A DNA stretch of 5,774 nt from an uncultured Ruminococcus sp. (GTDB taxonomy: Bacteria > Bacillota > Clostridia > Oscillospirales > Ruminococcaceae): the NCBI GenBank assembly GCA_937910385.1, contig CALEPT010000238.1, positions 1 through 5,774 on the forward strand, in the 5' to 3' direction. Each line of letters opens with the position of its first letter. Within the stretch, counting starts at the first letter, position 1. Shown one piece after another: positions 1 to 5,705 of this stretch. The notes under the pieces are model-generated. The model was not told where the DNA came from. It made no database searches and saw only the letters and a program-made list of their open reading frames with translations. The translations under genes were made by a program, and so were the position numbers.

Positions 1-2
1 TC

Positions 3-1355
3 GAATTGTTCTCTTTTTTGTTGCCCTTAAATTTGACCGACCTTACGGATTCAGGCTTGACTAAGGATATTATCCTGTTCAATGTAGACGGTTCTACTAT
101 CTATGAGCCTAATGTAAATTACACATACAGTATTGAAGGCGCAACTGTCAGCGACGGTACTACAGTAAAGGGTCTTACACTTGAGACCACAGATCCCGAA
201 GACGAGACCGTAACTGTTGCAGTCCGCAGCGGCAGCTCAGCTCCCGATGTTGTTACTATCCAGGGTGCCAACGGTTCAGGCGCTTCAGGTACAGCAGGTA
301 CGACCGCAACCCTTGTATTCGGCGATGATACAACACATGGCAAGGCAACCAATAAAGAGACTGATACCATCAGCGCAGGCAATGATAAGACAGCTGAGAG
401 GGCGCTCACTGTAAACATCGATGCTACCAAGTTCCCTGCTGATTCTCCTGCGGGTATCTACCGCTATGTTATCACCGATACTACCGATGCGGCTACTCTG
501 ACAGCGGCAGGAATCGAAAGAAATTCAGACTATGATACAAAAAGATACCTTGACGTATATACCAAGTACGGCGATGACGGTAAGCTTCAGGTATACGGCT
601 ACGTTCTGTTAAAGGGCACCAGCGGCGCTGATACAAGCCTTGAGTATGAAACAACAGCTAAAGAGACTACTAAGGTAACAGGCTTTGATACAGAGTCTGA
701 GACAGGCACTACAGGTGAGTATAACAGCGGATCACCTATCTCCGATGAGTACCACACATATAATGTTGAGATCAAGAAGGAAGTAGAAGGCTCACTTGCT
801 GATCCTAAGCGCGAGTTCCCCTTCGTGGTAGAACTGTCAAACGAAACAGTTACTTCACTGGATGAGTTCTATTACTTACAGTCTGATGCAGCTGAGGCTA
901 AAGGAAATCTTTCGGAAACCGGCAGCTGGACATTCGGTACAGCAGGTGAAACATCTGCACTCAACCTCAAAAACGGCGATTCTATCCTTATCACAGGACT
1001 TCCTACAGGAACAAAGATCAAAGTTACTGAGTACAACAGTGCTCCCGATACATACACCGTTTCTGCAAAGGATACAGATGACGCTGCGATCACTCTTAAA
1101 TGCGGTGACGCTACAGGCACATCTCTTGCGGTAGCACCTTCCAAGACTGCTGCAATGAATGCAGAGTTCACTGTAGATAATGACTCTAAAAAGGATACTA
1201 TCACATTCAAGAATACACTGAAAGACATCTCTGTAACAGGTGTAGTATTCTCAGCAGCACCTTTCGCACTGATACTGATAACAGGTGCATTCTTCTTCGG
1301 AATGTTCATGAAGAACAAAAAGAGAAACGAAAAAGAGAGCGATAACGTGATCTGA
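3..1355 (+). CDS. Pilin-like surface protein with isopeptide domains and LPXTG-like anchor (5' partial)
   Basis: The reading frame is open through the left edge. A TTG at 6 has no ribosome binding site and no signal peptide follows, so the true start lies outside the window; residues here count from that TTG (449 in all). The first domain, about 18-205, resembles the streptococcal pilin isopeptide linkage repeat: a GIYRYVIT strand at 150-157, a YDT at 176-178 and a YLDVY strand at 181-185. The second domain, about 250-405, has the likely intramolecular isopeptide set: Lys257/258 in EIKKEV, Glu342 in KVTE and Asn403 in FKNT. It resembles the domains often named DUF7601. The C-terminus is a sorting signal: ISVTG at 408-412, a hydrophobic helix about 413-434, then a basic tail KNKKR. 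By family knowledge, such proteins are secreted and joined to the wall or to each other by a sortase, which fits the sortase gene just downstream. The Pro of LPXTG is Ser here. Whether it forms a polymerised pilus is inference. Confidence 0.85.
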   Translation, partial: ELFSFLLPLNLTDLTDSGLTKDIILFNVDGSTIYEPNVNYTYSIEGATVSDGTTVKGLTLETTDPEDETVTVAVRSGSSAPDVVTIQGANGSGASGTAGTTATLVFGDDTTHGKATNKETDTISAGNDKTAERALTVNIDATKFPADSPAGIYRYVITDTTDAATLTAAGIERNSDYDTKRYLDVYTKYGDDGKLQVYGYVLLKGTSGADTSLEYETTAKETTKVTGFDTESETGTTGEYNSGSPISDEYHTYNVEIKKEVEGSLADPKREFPFVVELSNETVTSLDEFYYLQSDAAEAKGNLSETGSWTFGTAGETSALNLKNGDSILITGLPTGTKIKVTEYNSAPDTYTVSAKDTDDAAITLKCGDATGTSLAVAPSKTAAMNAEFTVDNDSKKDTITFKNTLKDISVTGVVFSAAPFALILITGAFFFGMFMKNKKRNEKESDNVI

Positions 1356-1388
1356 CACAAGTAAAAGCATTTGACCGCTGAGGTCAGA

Positions 1389-1462
1389 GTCTCCTCCTTG
1401 CATAAAGCTTCGCTATGTGGTATAATAATGCTGCATACGTTGAGCAGGGAGGAGACCTTTTT
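1389..1462 (+). terminator. Long-loop inverted repeat plus T-tract after the pilin gene
   Basis: The arms GTCTCCTCCTTGC (1389-1401) and GCAGGGAGGAGAC (1444-1456) pair over 13 positions, 12 Watson-Crick plus one U·G (1398·1447), and are followed by C and five T (1458-1462). In a transcript coming from the pilin gene this would form a strong stem followed by U residues, as in an intrinsic terminator. The 42-base loop is much longer than usual. A small hairpin, TGACC / GGTCA with a 5-base loop (1372-1386), lies just upstream. The sortase promoter overlaps the left arm and loop, so RNA started there lacks the left arm and would escape termination. Terminator function is inferred, not shown. Confidence 0.5.
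1398..1426 (+). promoter_or_regulatory. Sigma-A promoter with extended -10 for the sortase gene
   Basis: The -35 box is TTGCAT (1398-1403) and the -10 box is a perfect TATAAT (1421-1426), 17 bases apart, with a TG one base upstream of the -10 (1418-1419), the extended -10 form. Transcription would start near 1433. The sortase ATG at 1477 is about 45 bases further on. The -35 overlaps the left arm of the inverted repeat at 1389-1401. This gives the sortase its own expression, independent of the pilin gene. Confidence 0.75.
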
Positions 1463-1476
1463 ATGGAGGTGAGAAA

Positions 1477-2322
1477 ATGGTGCGAAGAGCAAGGGTACTG
1501 ATCGCTGTTATGTTACTGGCGATACTGACTTTCTGCCTTATATGGAGGAGCTGCACTGCAAAGGAGCAGAATGAGCTGCCGCCGCTGAATTACAACGAGA
1601 GCACGTCGCCTGAGACTGTTTATACCACGGCTTCAACGACTTCTGCGATGAGCTCGGCGACGGAAAATGCCAGCATTGCTGCGACGGGATCAGCTGATGA
1701 GTATCAGCTGTCAGCTTCTGAGCCGTGGCTGTCACGTTCAAAGGCGGAAGAGATAACGGCAAAAGTACAAGAACTCCACAGCCAGTTCCCTGACTTCATA
1801 GGATGGCTTTACATGGCAGACTCAGATATAGATTATCCTGTAGCACAGGGCGCTGACAACGAGTACTACCTCTCACACGCTATCAATGGCAGCTATTACC
1901 GAAGTGGAACCCTTTTTCTTGACTGGCGGTGCAGCCGAGACCTTTCAGACGGCACCAATATCATATTCGGGCATAATATGCAGAACGGAATGTTCGGGGA
2001 TATACGCTCATATCGAAATGACGAGACATTTGATTCACATCGTTATGCTTGGTTTTTTACTCCGGATAAGGTATACCTGATAGAGTTTTTCGCACTCTCG
2101 ATAGTCAGCGGATATGATATTATGTACGACGTTCCATGTGACTTGAATGAATGGCATGACAGGCTTCTTGAAACGGCAGAATTTCAAAGAGATGTGACAA
2201 TGACGGATAAGCTTGTAGCATTCTCTACCTGTGCCTCAGACTATGAAAATGCAAGAGCACTGCTCGCAGGCGTTCTGACTGCGCAGGAAAGTATAGAAGA
2301 CTGTATATATCCGGAGAAATAA
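1477..2322 (+). CDS. Class B sortase
   Basis: This is a membrane-anchored cysteine transpeptidase of 281 residues. It cuts sorting signals on secreted proteins and transfers them to the cell wall or to a pilin lysine. It begins with a short basic N-terminus, a helix at about 7-23 and a low-complexity Ser/Thr/Ala linker to about residue 80, outside the membrane. The catalytic domain starts with FPDFIGWL (104-111) and IDYPVAQ (118-124), a class B hallmark. The active-site residues are His166 in FGHNM, Cys252 in FSTCAS and Arg260 in YENAR. The ATG at 1477 is chosen because GGAGG (1465-1469) lies 7 bases upstream. The length suits a class B enzyme. The pilin-like protein immediately upstream is the likely substrate: in Streptococcus pyogenes the class B family enzyme SrtC1 polymerises FctA (Spy0128) pilins. 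Haem-protein anchoring, the other class B role, has no support nearby. No clear terminator follows the gene. Confidence 0.93.
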   Translation: MVRRARVLIAVMLLAILTFCLIWRSCTAKEQNELPPLNYNESTSPETVYTTASTTSAMSSATENASIAATGSADEYQLSASEPWLSRSKAEEITAKVQELHSQFPDFIGWLYMADSDIDYPVAQGADNEYYLSHAINGSYYRSGTLFLDWRCSRDLSDGTNIIFGHNMQNGMFGDIRSYRNDETFDSHRYAWFFTPDKVYLIEFFALSIVSGYDIMYDVPCDLNEWHDRLLETAEFQRDVTMTDKLVAFSTCASDYENARALLAGVLTAQESIEDCIYPEK

Positions 2323-2473
2323 AAAGCATCTAGTAGTTTGTTAATGACTGTTGTGTGGTTTCTATTTGTCTATCATCATTCAGTCTCCTCAGAAAACGAT
2401 AGATGATTTTATAAAGAAAGCGGAAATAATTATTGAGGTACATAAAAGAAAGGGCACAATATAACGAAATATC

Positions 2474-2502
2474 TTGCAAAACGGAATAAACTGTGCTATA
2501 AT
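2474..2502 (+). promoter_or_regulatory. Sigma-A promoter with extended -10 for the membrane-protein operon
   Basis: TTGCAA (2474-2479) and a perfect TATAAT (2497-2502) are 17 bases apart, with TG at 2494-2495 giving an extended -10. Transcription should start near 2509, leaving an untranslated leader of about 74 bases before the ATG at 2583. The rest of the intergenic stretch (2323-2473) is AT-rich and holds no gene I can support. It has only a weak 6-bp inverted repeat (TCTATC 2369-2374 / GATAGA 2398-2403) and no convincing sortase terminator. Confidence 0.75.
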
Positions 2503-2526
2503 ATGTTAGTAAGCCCTAACCAGTAT

Positions 2527-2556
2527 ATGCTTTAGATTCGTTGGACATCAAAGCAT
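2527..2556 (+). promoter_or_regulatory. Bulged hairpin in the operon's 5' untranslated leader
   Basis: ATGCTTT (2527-2533) pairs with AAAGCAT (2550-2556). Inside it, GAT (2535-2537) pairs with ATC (2547-2549), then TC (2538-2539) with GA (2544-2545), closing on a GTTG tetraloop. Single-base bulges are A2534 and C2546, giving 12 base pairs in total. No T-tract follows, so it is not a terminator. It ends about 15 bases before the ribosome binding site at 2571. It could stabilise the messenger, bind a protein or tune translation; which of these is unknown. Confidence 0.45.
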
Positions 2557-2570
2557 CAGAAATAAATTGT

Positions 2571-2576
2571 AGGTGA
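2571..2576 (+). promoter_or_regulatory. Ribosome binding site deciding the start at 2583
   Basis: AGGTGA lies 6 bases before the ATG at 2583 but only 3 bases before the in-frame GTG at 2580. The ATG is therefore preferred over the GTG. Confidence 0.6.
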
Positions 2577-2582
2577 ACAGTG

Positions 2583-3230
2583 ATGAATATTTACGTTATT
2601 ATTGGTGTGATCGGCATTATCAGCGGGATCCTCTGCGCTCAGGCAGATGTACCCCTTGCCTGGTCTGGCAGGAAAGAGGATCCCCTTGACTCAAAGGCTG
2701 TAGGACGCATCTCATCATGGTGGACTCAGACAAGTCTTCGGCATTTTGACAAGGCATTCTGGCTTTCCTGCATAGGTCAGCCGGGAACATACCTGACTAC
2801 ATGGTTCCTTGCGGAGCTTATCTCAGACAAGAGTTCAGCGCTTGGAACATTACTGAAAATATGCACGTTCATCGGTGCATATACGGGGCTTCTTTTCCAT
2901 GCGGCAGCCTGCATAAAGCCTGTTGTTTATCGTACCATAGCAAAAGAAGTTTCGGCTGAGACTGCTCAGAAAGCAATGGATCAGATCGACAGATACCCGA
3001 AAATTCCGTCTGCGGTCAGCGGTATCGTACTGTTTCTTGTGGAAACGGTCATCATGATAATTGCGATACTGACCGGCGCTCTCGAAGTGCCGAAGTGGTT
3101 CGTATTGCTGAATCCCGTTGGTGCTATGCCCATACTGCTCATTGCAAGAAAACTGAACATAAAAGTCGGCGGAGCAATGGGTATAGGCTTCACATTTTAT
3201 GGAATCGTACTTATCGTTGCAGGAATTTAA
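2583..3230 (+). CDS. Six-helix membrane protein A, DUF6796-like family
   Basis: This is a 215-residue integral membrane protein of unknown function. Predicted helices lie at about 2-23, 57-80, 86-112, 141-165, 170-188 and 195-214. Features shared with proteins B and C of this operon are LC-x3-D in helix 1 (Leu17, Cys18, Asp22), a histidine in helix 3 (His106), and an IIAILTGAL stretch (159-167) leading to VPKW and LNP (Asn177-Pro178). The loop between helices 1 and 2 is polar and Trp-rich (SSWW 44-47). The domain name is from memory and should be treated as tentative. It is the first gene of the operon, behind an extended -10 promoter and a hairpin leader. The acetyltransferase gene begins 15 bases after its stop. 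The conserved intramembrane Asp and His could serve in transport or ligand binding, but nothing here proves a substrate. Confidence 0.8.
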   Translation: MNIYVIIGVIGIISGILCAQADVPLAWSGRKEDPLDSKAVGRISSWWTQTSLRHFDKAFWLSCIGQPGTYLTTWFLAELISDKSSALGTLLKICTFIGAYTGLLFHAAACIKPVVYRTIAKEVSAETAQKAMDQIDRYPKIPSAVSGIVLFLVETVIMIIAILTGALEVPKWFVLLNPVGAMPILLIARKLNIKVGGAMGIGFTFYGIVLIVAGI

Positions 3231-3245
3231 TGAAAGGAAGAAATT

Positions 3246-3884
3246 ATGAAAAAGATACGTTCATTATCAAAGGCTAAAATTGATGAAATATCCGCACTTA
3301 TCGGTGCTTCCTTCTGGGACTGGCCCTATGAGGAGGGCGAGGGCGGTCTGAAGCCGTTCTTCCCGTCAAAGGAGGCAATGACGGAATATATGAAGTCCTT
3401 TGTTATCGCAGGCATCGAAAGCGGAACTTTTTACAGCACCGACAACGGTGAGGGCTACATACTCATAACCGACACCAACGGAAATCACCCGAATTTTGGG
3501 AGTATCGTCCGCATGGCGAAGCGGATGAAGAATGCTTTGGGCGGCTGGGGGAAGCTGTTTTTCTTTCTGAAACAGGCTAACAGCGGCAGCACAGGAAAGC
3601 CTCTTGAGATACAGATGAAGAAGCAGAAAAAGCCCTATGTGAAGGTGGAAATGCTCATTGTCACCGAGAAATATCAGGGTCAGGGATATATGAGAAAGCT
3701 CATGGAATTCGCCTACAGAATGGCAGACAAAAACGGCTGTCCATGTATTCTGGACACCGACGCAAAGGGTAAGTGCGACCGCTATGTTCACCTGGGAATG
3801 AAGCTGGTACAGACCCGTGAAGCGGCAGGCTGCAAGATATATGACCTGATGTACAGCAAGGGAGAACAGGGGAGAAGCATATGA
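3246..3884 (+). CDS. GNAT-family N-acetyltransferase
   Basis: This is a soluble 212-residue enzyme of the GNAT fold, which transfers an acyl group from acyl-CoA to an amine. The acyl-CoA binding region is the strand VEMLIVT (134-140) followed by the pyrophosphate loop EKYQGQGYMRKLM (141-153), which fits Q/R-x-x-G-x-G/A except that Met149 replaces the last small residue. A late segment, CDRYVHLGMKLVQT (177-190), matches the GNAT C-terminal pattern of a Tyr and the (L/F)G(F/M) turn. The N-terminal half (1-130) is more divergent and likely sets the acceptor, which cannot be told from sequence. The ATG at 3246 has AGGA (3235-3238) 7 bases upstream. Its stop overlaps the next start as ATGA (3881-3884), so translation of the two is likely coupled. 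Its place among membrane proteins suggests a modification role in the same process, but that is inference. Confidence 0.85.
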   Translation: MKKIRSLSKAKIDEISALIGASFWDWPYEEGEGGLKPFFPSKEAMTEYMKSFVIAGIESGTFYSTDNGEGYILITDTNGNHPNFGSIVRMAKRMKNALGGWGKLFFFLKQANSGSTGKPLEIQMKKQKKPYVKVEMLIVTEKYQGQGYMRKLMEFAYRMADKNGCPCILDTDAKGKCDRYVHLGMKLVQTREAAGCKIYDLMYSKGEQGRSI

Positions 3885-4378
3885 ACTGGTCAAGAACAAT
3901 TCTGGACGGTATCGTCATGTGCGTTATATTCAACGCAGTTGTGGGAATGTTTTTCTTCGTGTTCCCACAGGCATACAGCACGATGTTTCCGAAAGGTTTA
4001 AAGAAAGCGGCAAGCCCATTCGTTGAGAAGTCAGAGGTAGTGAAAATGTACTTCGTCCTCATACCGCTTTACCTGCTGATGTTCCTTTATATGGCAGTCA
4101 GCGCACATCTGGCAGGTGCCAGCGGTTTCAAGGCTATGTTCTGGACAGGCTACACCGAGATGATGTTCGTAAACGCAGGAGACTTCTTTCTCCTCGACGT
4201 GCTTGCACGAATATATGTCAAGGACAAGGGGCTCATCAAGGGCGCTGAAAACCACCCTGATTGGGAGTGGAAGGGCTGGTGGAAGCTGGCTGTTCCCGAA
4301 CACGGCCTTGCGTGGCCTGTACTGGTGTGTCCGCTGACCGGACTTATCGTTGCAGGGATCGGAGCACTACTGAGATGA
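3881..4378 (+). CDS. Four-helix membrane protein of unknown function
   Basis: I do not recognise this 165-residue protein. Hydrophobic segments lie at about 8-30, 55-77, 85-108 and 145-164, giving four helices. Between helices 3 and 4 is a polar, Trp-rich loop (about 113-144) with NHPDWEWKGWW at 124-134 and PEHG at 139-142. Acidic residues Asp101 and Asp106 lie in helix 3 (DFFLLD), and His76 is at the end of helix 2. It does not share the L-C-x3-D and (V/L)P(K/R)-x4-(L/F)N motifs of its neighbours, so I see no sign that it is a fourth copy of that family. The start ATG overlaps the acetyltransferase stop by 4 bases, and GGGGAG (3869-3874) lies 6 bases before it, so the two proteins are probably made together. 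The stop at 4376 is 35 bases before the next gene. Confidence 0.8.
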   Translation: MNWSRTILDGIVMCVIFNAVVGMFFFVFPQAYSTMFPKGLKKAASPFVEKSEVVKMYFVLIPLYLLMFLYMAVSAHLAGASGFKAMFWTGYTEMMFVNAGDFFLLDVLARIYVKDKGLIKGAENHPDWEWKGWWKLAVPEHGLAWPVLVCPLTGLIVAGIGALLR

Positions 4379-4413
4379 AAGAAATTATATCAAAAGTACG
4401 AAGAAGGTGAATT

Positions 4414-5028
4414 ATGCTGAAAATATGCTTGCTTACCGCATTTATCGGACATCTGCTGTGCTGGTACTGCGACTGTCTCATCACATACACACCCGACGGC
4501 AGATTCTCTGCAAAAATGCTGGAGGACAACACTCAGCTATCGGAACTGATGAAAAGAATGCCGCTGAAACGGCCGATGCTATCCATAGTGCTTGGTATAT
4601 TTGCACTTATCATGTCATTTTGCGGATTTCTCTCGCTTTGTGAGTGGATGCGGCAGTTTTCGGGAGTTTATTCGGCACTGATGCTGGCAGGTGCAGTGGC
4701 ATTCACTACCTGCGTTATACCGCATCATGTGATATGCGGACTGGTGGAGTGGTTTTACATACGTCTCGGACGAACTGACGAAGCCCGGAAAGCGGTGCTT
4801 GAATTCTTTCGCAAAACCTCTGCAACAATGGTGATATGTTATCTGGGACTTCTGCTGTTCTCGGTTTCATTTTTCATCGCAGTAGTTACGGGAACGACTT
4901 CACTTCCGCGGTGGGCGTGTGTTTTCAACACACTGCCGCTGTTTCTTGCATTGTCGCCGTTTAAGATCGCAGGAAGCGGAAATATAGCCAACGGGCTGAT
5001 GTTTTTTGCGTTATTTTTCATAATATGA
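4414..5028 (+). CDS. Six-helix membrane protein B, diverged Cys-rich DUF6796-like paralogue
   Basis: This 204-residue membrane protein aligns with proteins A and C over its length, though weakly. Shared landmarks are LC-x3-D in helix 1 (Leu15, Cys16, Asp20), histidines in helix 3 (His104-His105), and TGTTSLPRW followed by FNT (159-173), matching TGALEVPKW and LNP in protein A. The Pro of the NP pair is Thr here. Helices lie at about 4-24, 54-76, 84-114, 136-158, 167-182 and 190-204. It has ten cysteines, many more than its paralogues, including Cys16, Cys19 and Cys21 around the conserved Asp. AAGGTGA (4404-4410) precedes the ATG. The stop at 5026 lies 11 bases before the next chosen start. 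Function is unknown; family membership is my inference from motif spacing. Confidence 0.75.
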   Translation: MLKICLLTAFIGHLLCWYCDCLITYTPDGRFSAKMLEDNTQLSELMKRMPLKRPMLSIVLGIFALIMSFCGFLSLCEWMRQFSGVYSALMLAGAVAFTTCVIPHHVICGLVEWFYIRLGRTDEARKAVLEFFRKTSATMVICYLGLLLFSVSFFIAVVTGTTSLPRWACVFNTLPLFLALSPFKIAGSGNIANGLMFFALFFII

Positions 5029-5034
5029 AAGGAG
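5028..5034 (+). promoter_or_regulatory. Ribosome binding site deciding the start at 5040
   Basis: AAAGGAG lies 5 bases before the ATG at 5040. An in-frame ATG at 5025 would place this motif inside the coding region and would lack a site of its own. The 5040 start also lines up with the start of protein A. Confidence 0.7.
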
Positions 5035-5039
5035 TAAAT

Positions 5040-5690
5040 ATGTATCTGGTTTTCTCAATTTTAGGACTTATCGGAGGTCTGCTCTGCTGTGTGGGAGATG
5101 TTCTCTTTGATCTCAAAGGCAAGGGCAACGAAAAGCTTGGCACATCAAAGAATATCGACAGCAATTGGGTGAAAATGGCTGACTGGAGATTCGGTCTGTC
5201 CATAGCCCTTGCACTGGTCGGTGATGCACTTGTAGGGCTTGGCTTTTATTCCATCGGAATGCAGATCGCCGAAACTCATTCGCTGCTTGGTTATCTGACC
5301 ATAGGCTTTGGATATTTCGGCTCAATGGCAGGTATCTTCATTCATTCCTTTGTGTGCATACAGGCACTTATTTACAAGGGAGCACTGATAAACGGCAGCC
5401 TGCAAATTGCCGATGACATTCTTGAAAAGCTGTACAAGCAGATAATGCCTACATTTGCAACCGGCTATATTTCGCTGTTAGTGCCGACAGTTCTGGTAAT
5501 TATCGCCATTCTGAACGGTGCGCTTGATGTGCCGAAAATATGCGTGATACTCAACCCGATAGTATTCCTGATGATCGGCATTACCTGCCGTAAAATAGAT
5601 CCTGTGAAGTTTCAGGATCTACCCGGTATCATCATGCCCAGCTTCGGTCTTTCAATGTTCGGACTGATAGGGATACTCAACCTTATATGA
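5040..5690 (+). CDS. Six-helix membrane protein C, DUF6796-like family
   Basis: This 216-residue membrane protein is clearly related to protein A (215 residues) along the whole length. Shared features are GGLLCC-x2-GD in helix 1 (Cys16, Asp20), WR at 49-50 leading into helix 2, IH in helix 3 (His102), and IIAILNGAL (154-162), VPK (164-166) and LNP (171-173). The IIAIL to LNP block differs at only five of 20 positions from protein A. Helices lie at about 2-21, 50-74, 83-110, 135-158, 166-183 and 196-215. The loop between helices 1 and 2 is basic and polar. It follows protein B by 11 bases and precedes another gene by 15, so it is internal to the operon. Substrate and role are unknown. Tandem duplication with divergence is the simplest origin for A, B and C. 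Confidence 0.82.
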   Translation: MYLVFSILGLIGGLLCCVGDVLFDLKGKGNEKLGTSKNIDSNWVKMADWRFGLSIALALVGDALVGLGFYSIGMQIAETHSLLGYLTIGFGYFGSMAGIFIHSFVCIQALIYKGALINGSLQIADDILEKLYKQIMPTFATGYISLLVPTVLVIIAILNGALDVPKICVILNPIVFLMIGITCRKIDPVKFQDLPGIIMPSFGLSMFGLIGILNLI

Positions 5691-5705
5691 CGAAAGGAGC
5701 AGACA

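Noticed and set aside
6..8. TTG as a real start for the pilin-like protein
   Set aside because: There is no ribosome binding site and no signal peptide, which a surface-anchored protein needs. The frame is open to the edge, so the gene is 5' truncated.
872..1492. A 206-codon open frame on the minus strand across the pilin gene and gap
   Set aside because: It lies antisense to a clearly supported coding region with pilin domains and anchor. Its translation is low-complexity Ser/Val/Leu-rich, with no domain and no ribosome binding site.
2323..2473. Possible sortase terminator or small gene in the intergenic AT-rich stretch
   Set aside because: Only a 6-bp inverted repeat (2369-2374 / 2398-2403) is present, with a 23-base loop and no T-tract directly after. 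No open frame has a ribosome binding site.
1363..2558. Recurring AAAGCAT(C) words after the pilin stop, after the sortase stop and in the operon leader
   Set aside because: Seven- to nine-base words recurring three times in AT-rich gaps are expected by chance. Only the copy in the leader hairpin has a pairing partner.
3366..4062. Two overlapping minus-strand open frames (177 and 120 codons) opposite the acetyltransferase and four-helix genes
   Set aside because: They are opposite genes with recognisable motifs, good ribosome binding sites and coupled stop/start. The antisense frames show no domain and no promoter.
4407..4643. A plus-strand frame of 78 codons overlapping the start of membrane protein B
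   Set aside because: It is out of frame with protein B, which has the family motifs. No separate ribosome binding site suits it and its translation resembles nothing.
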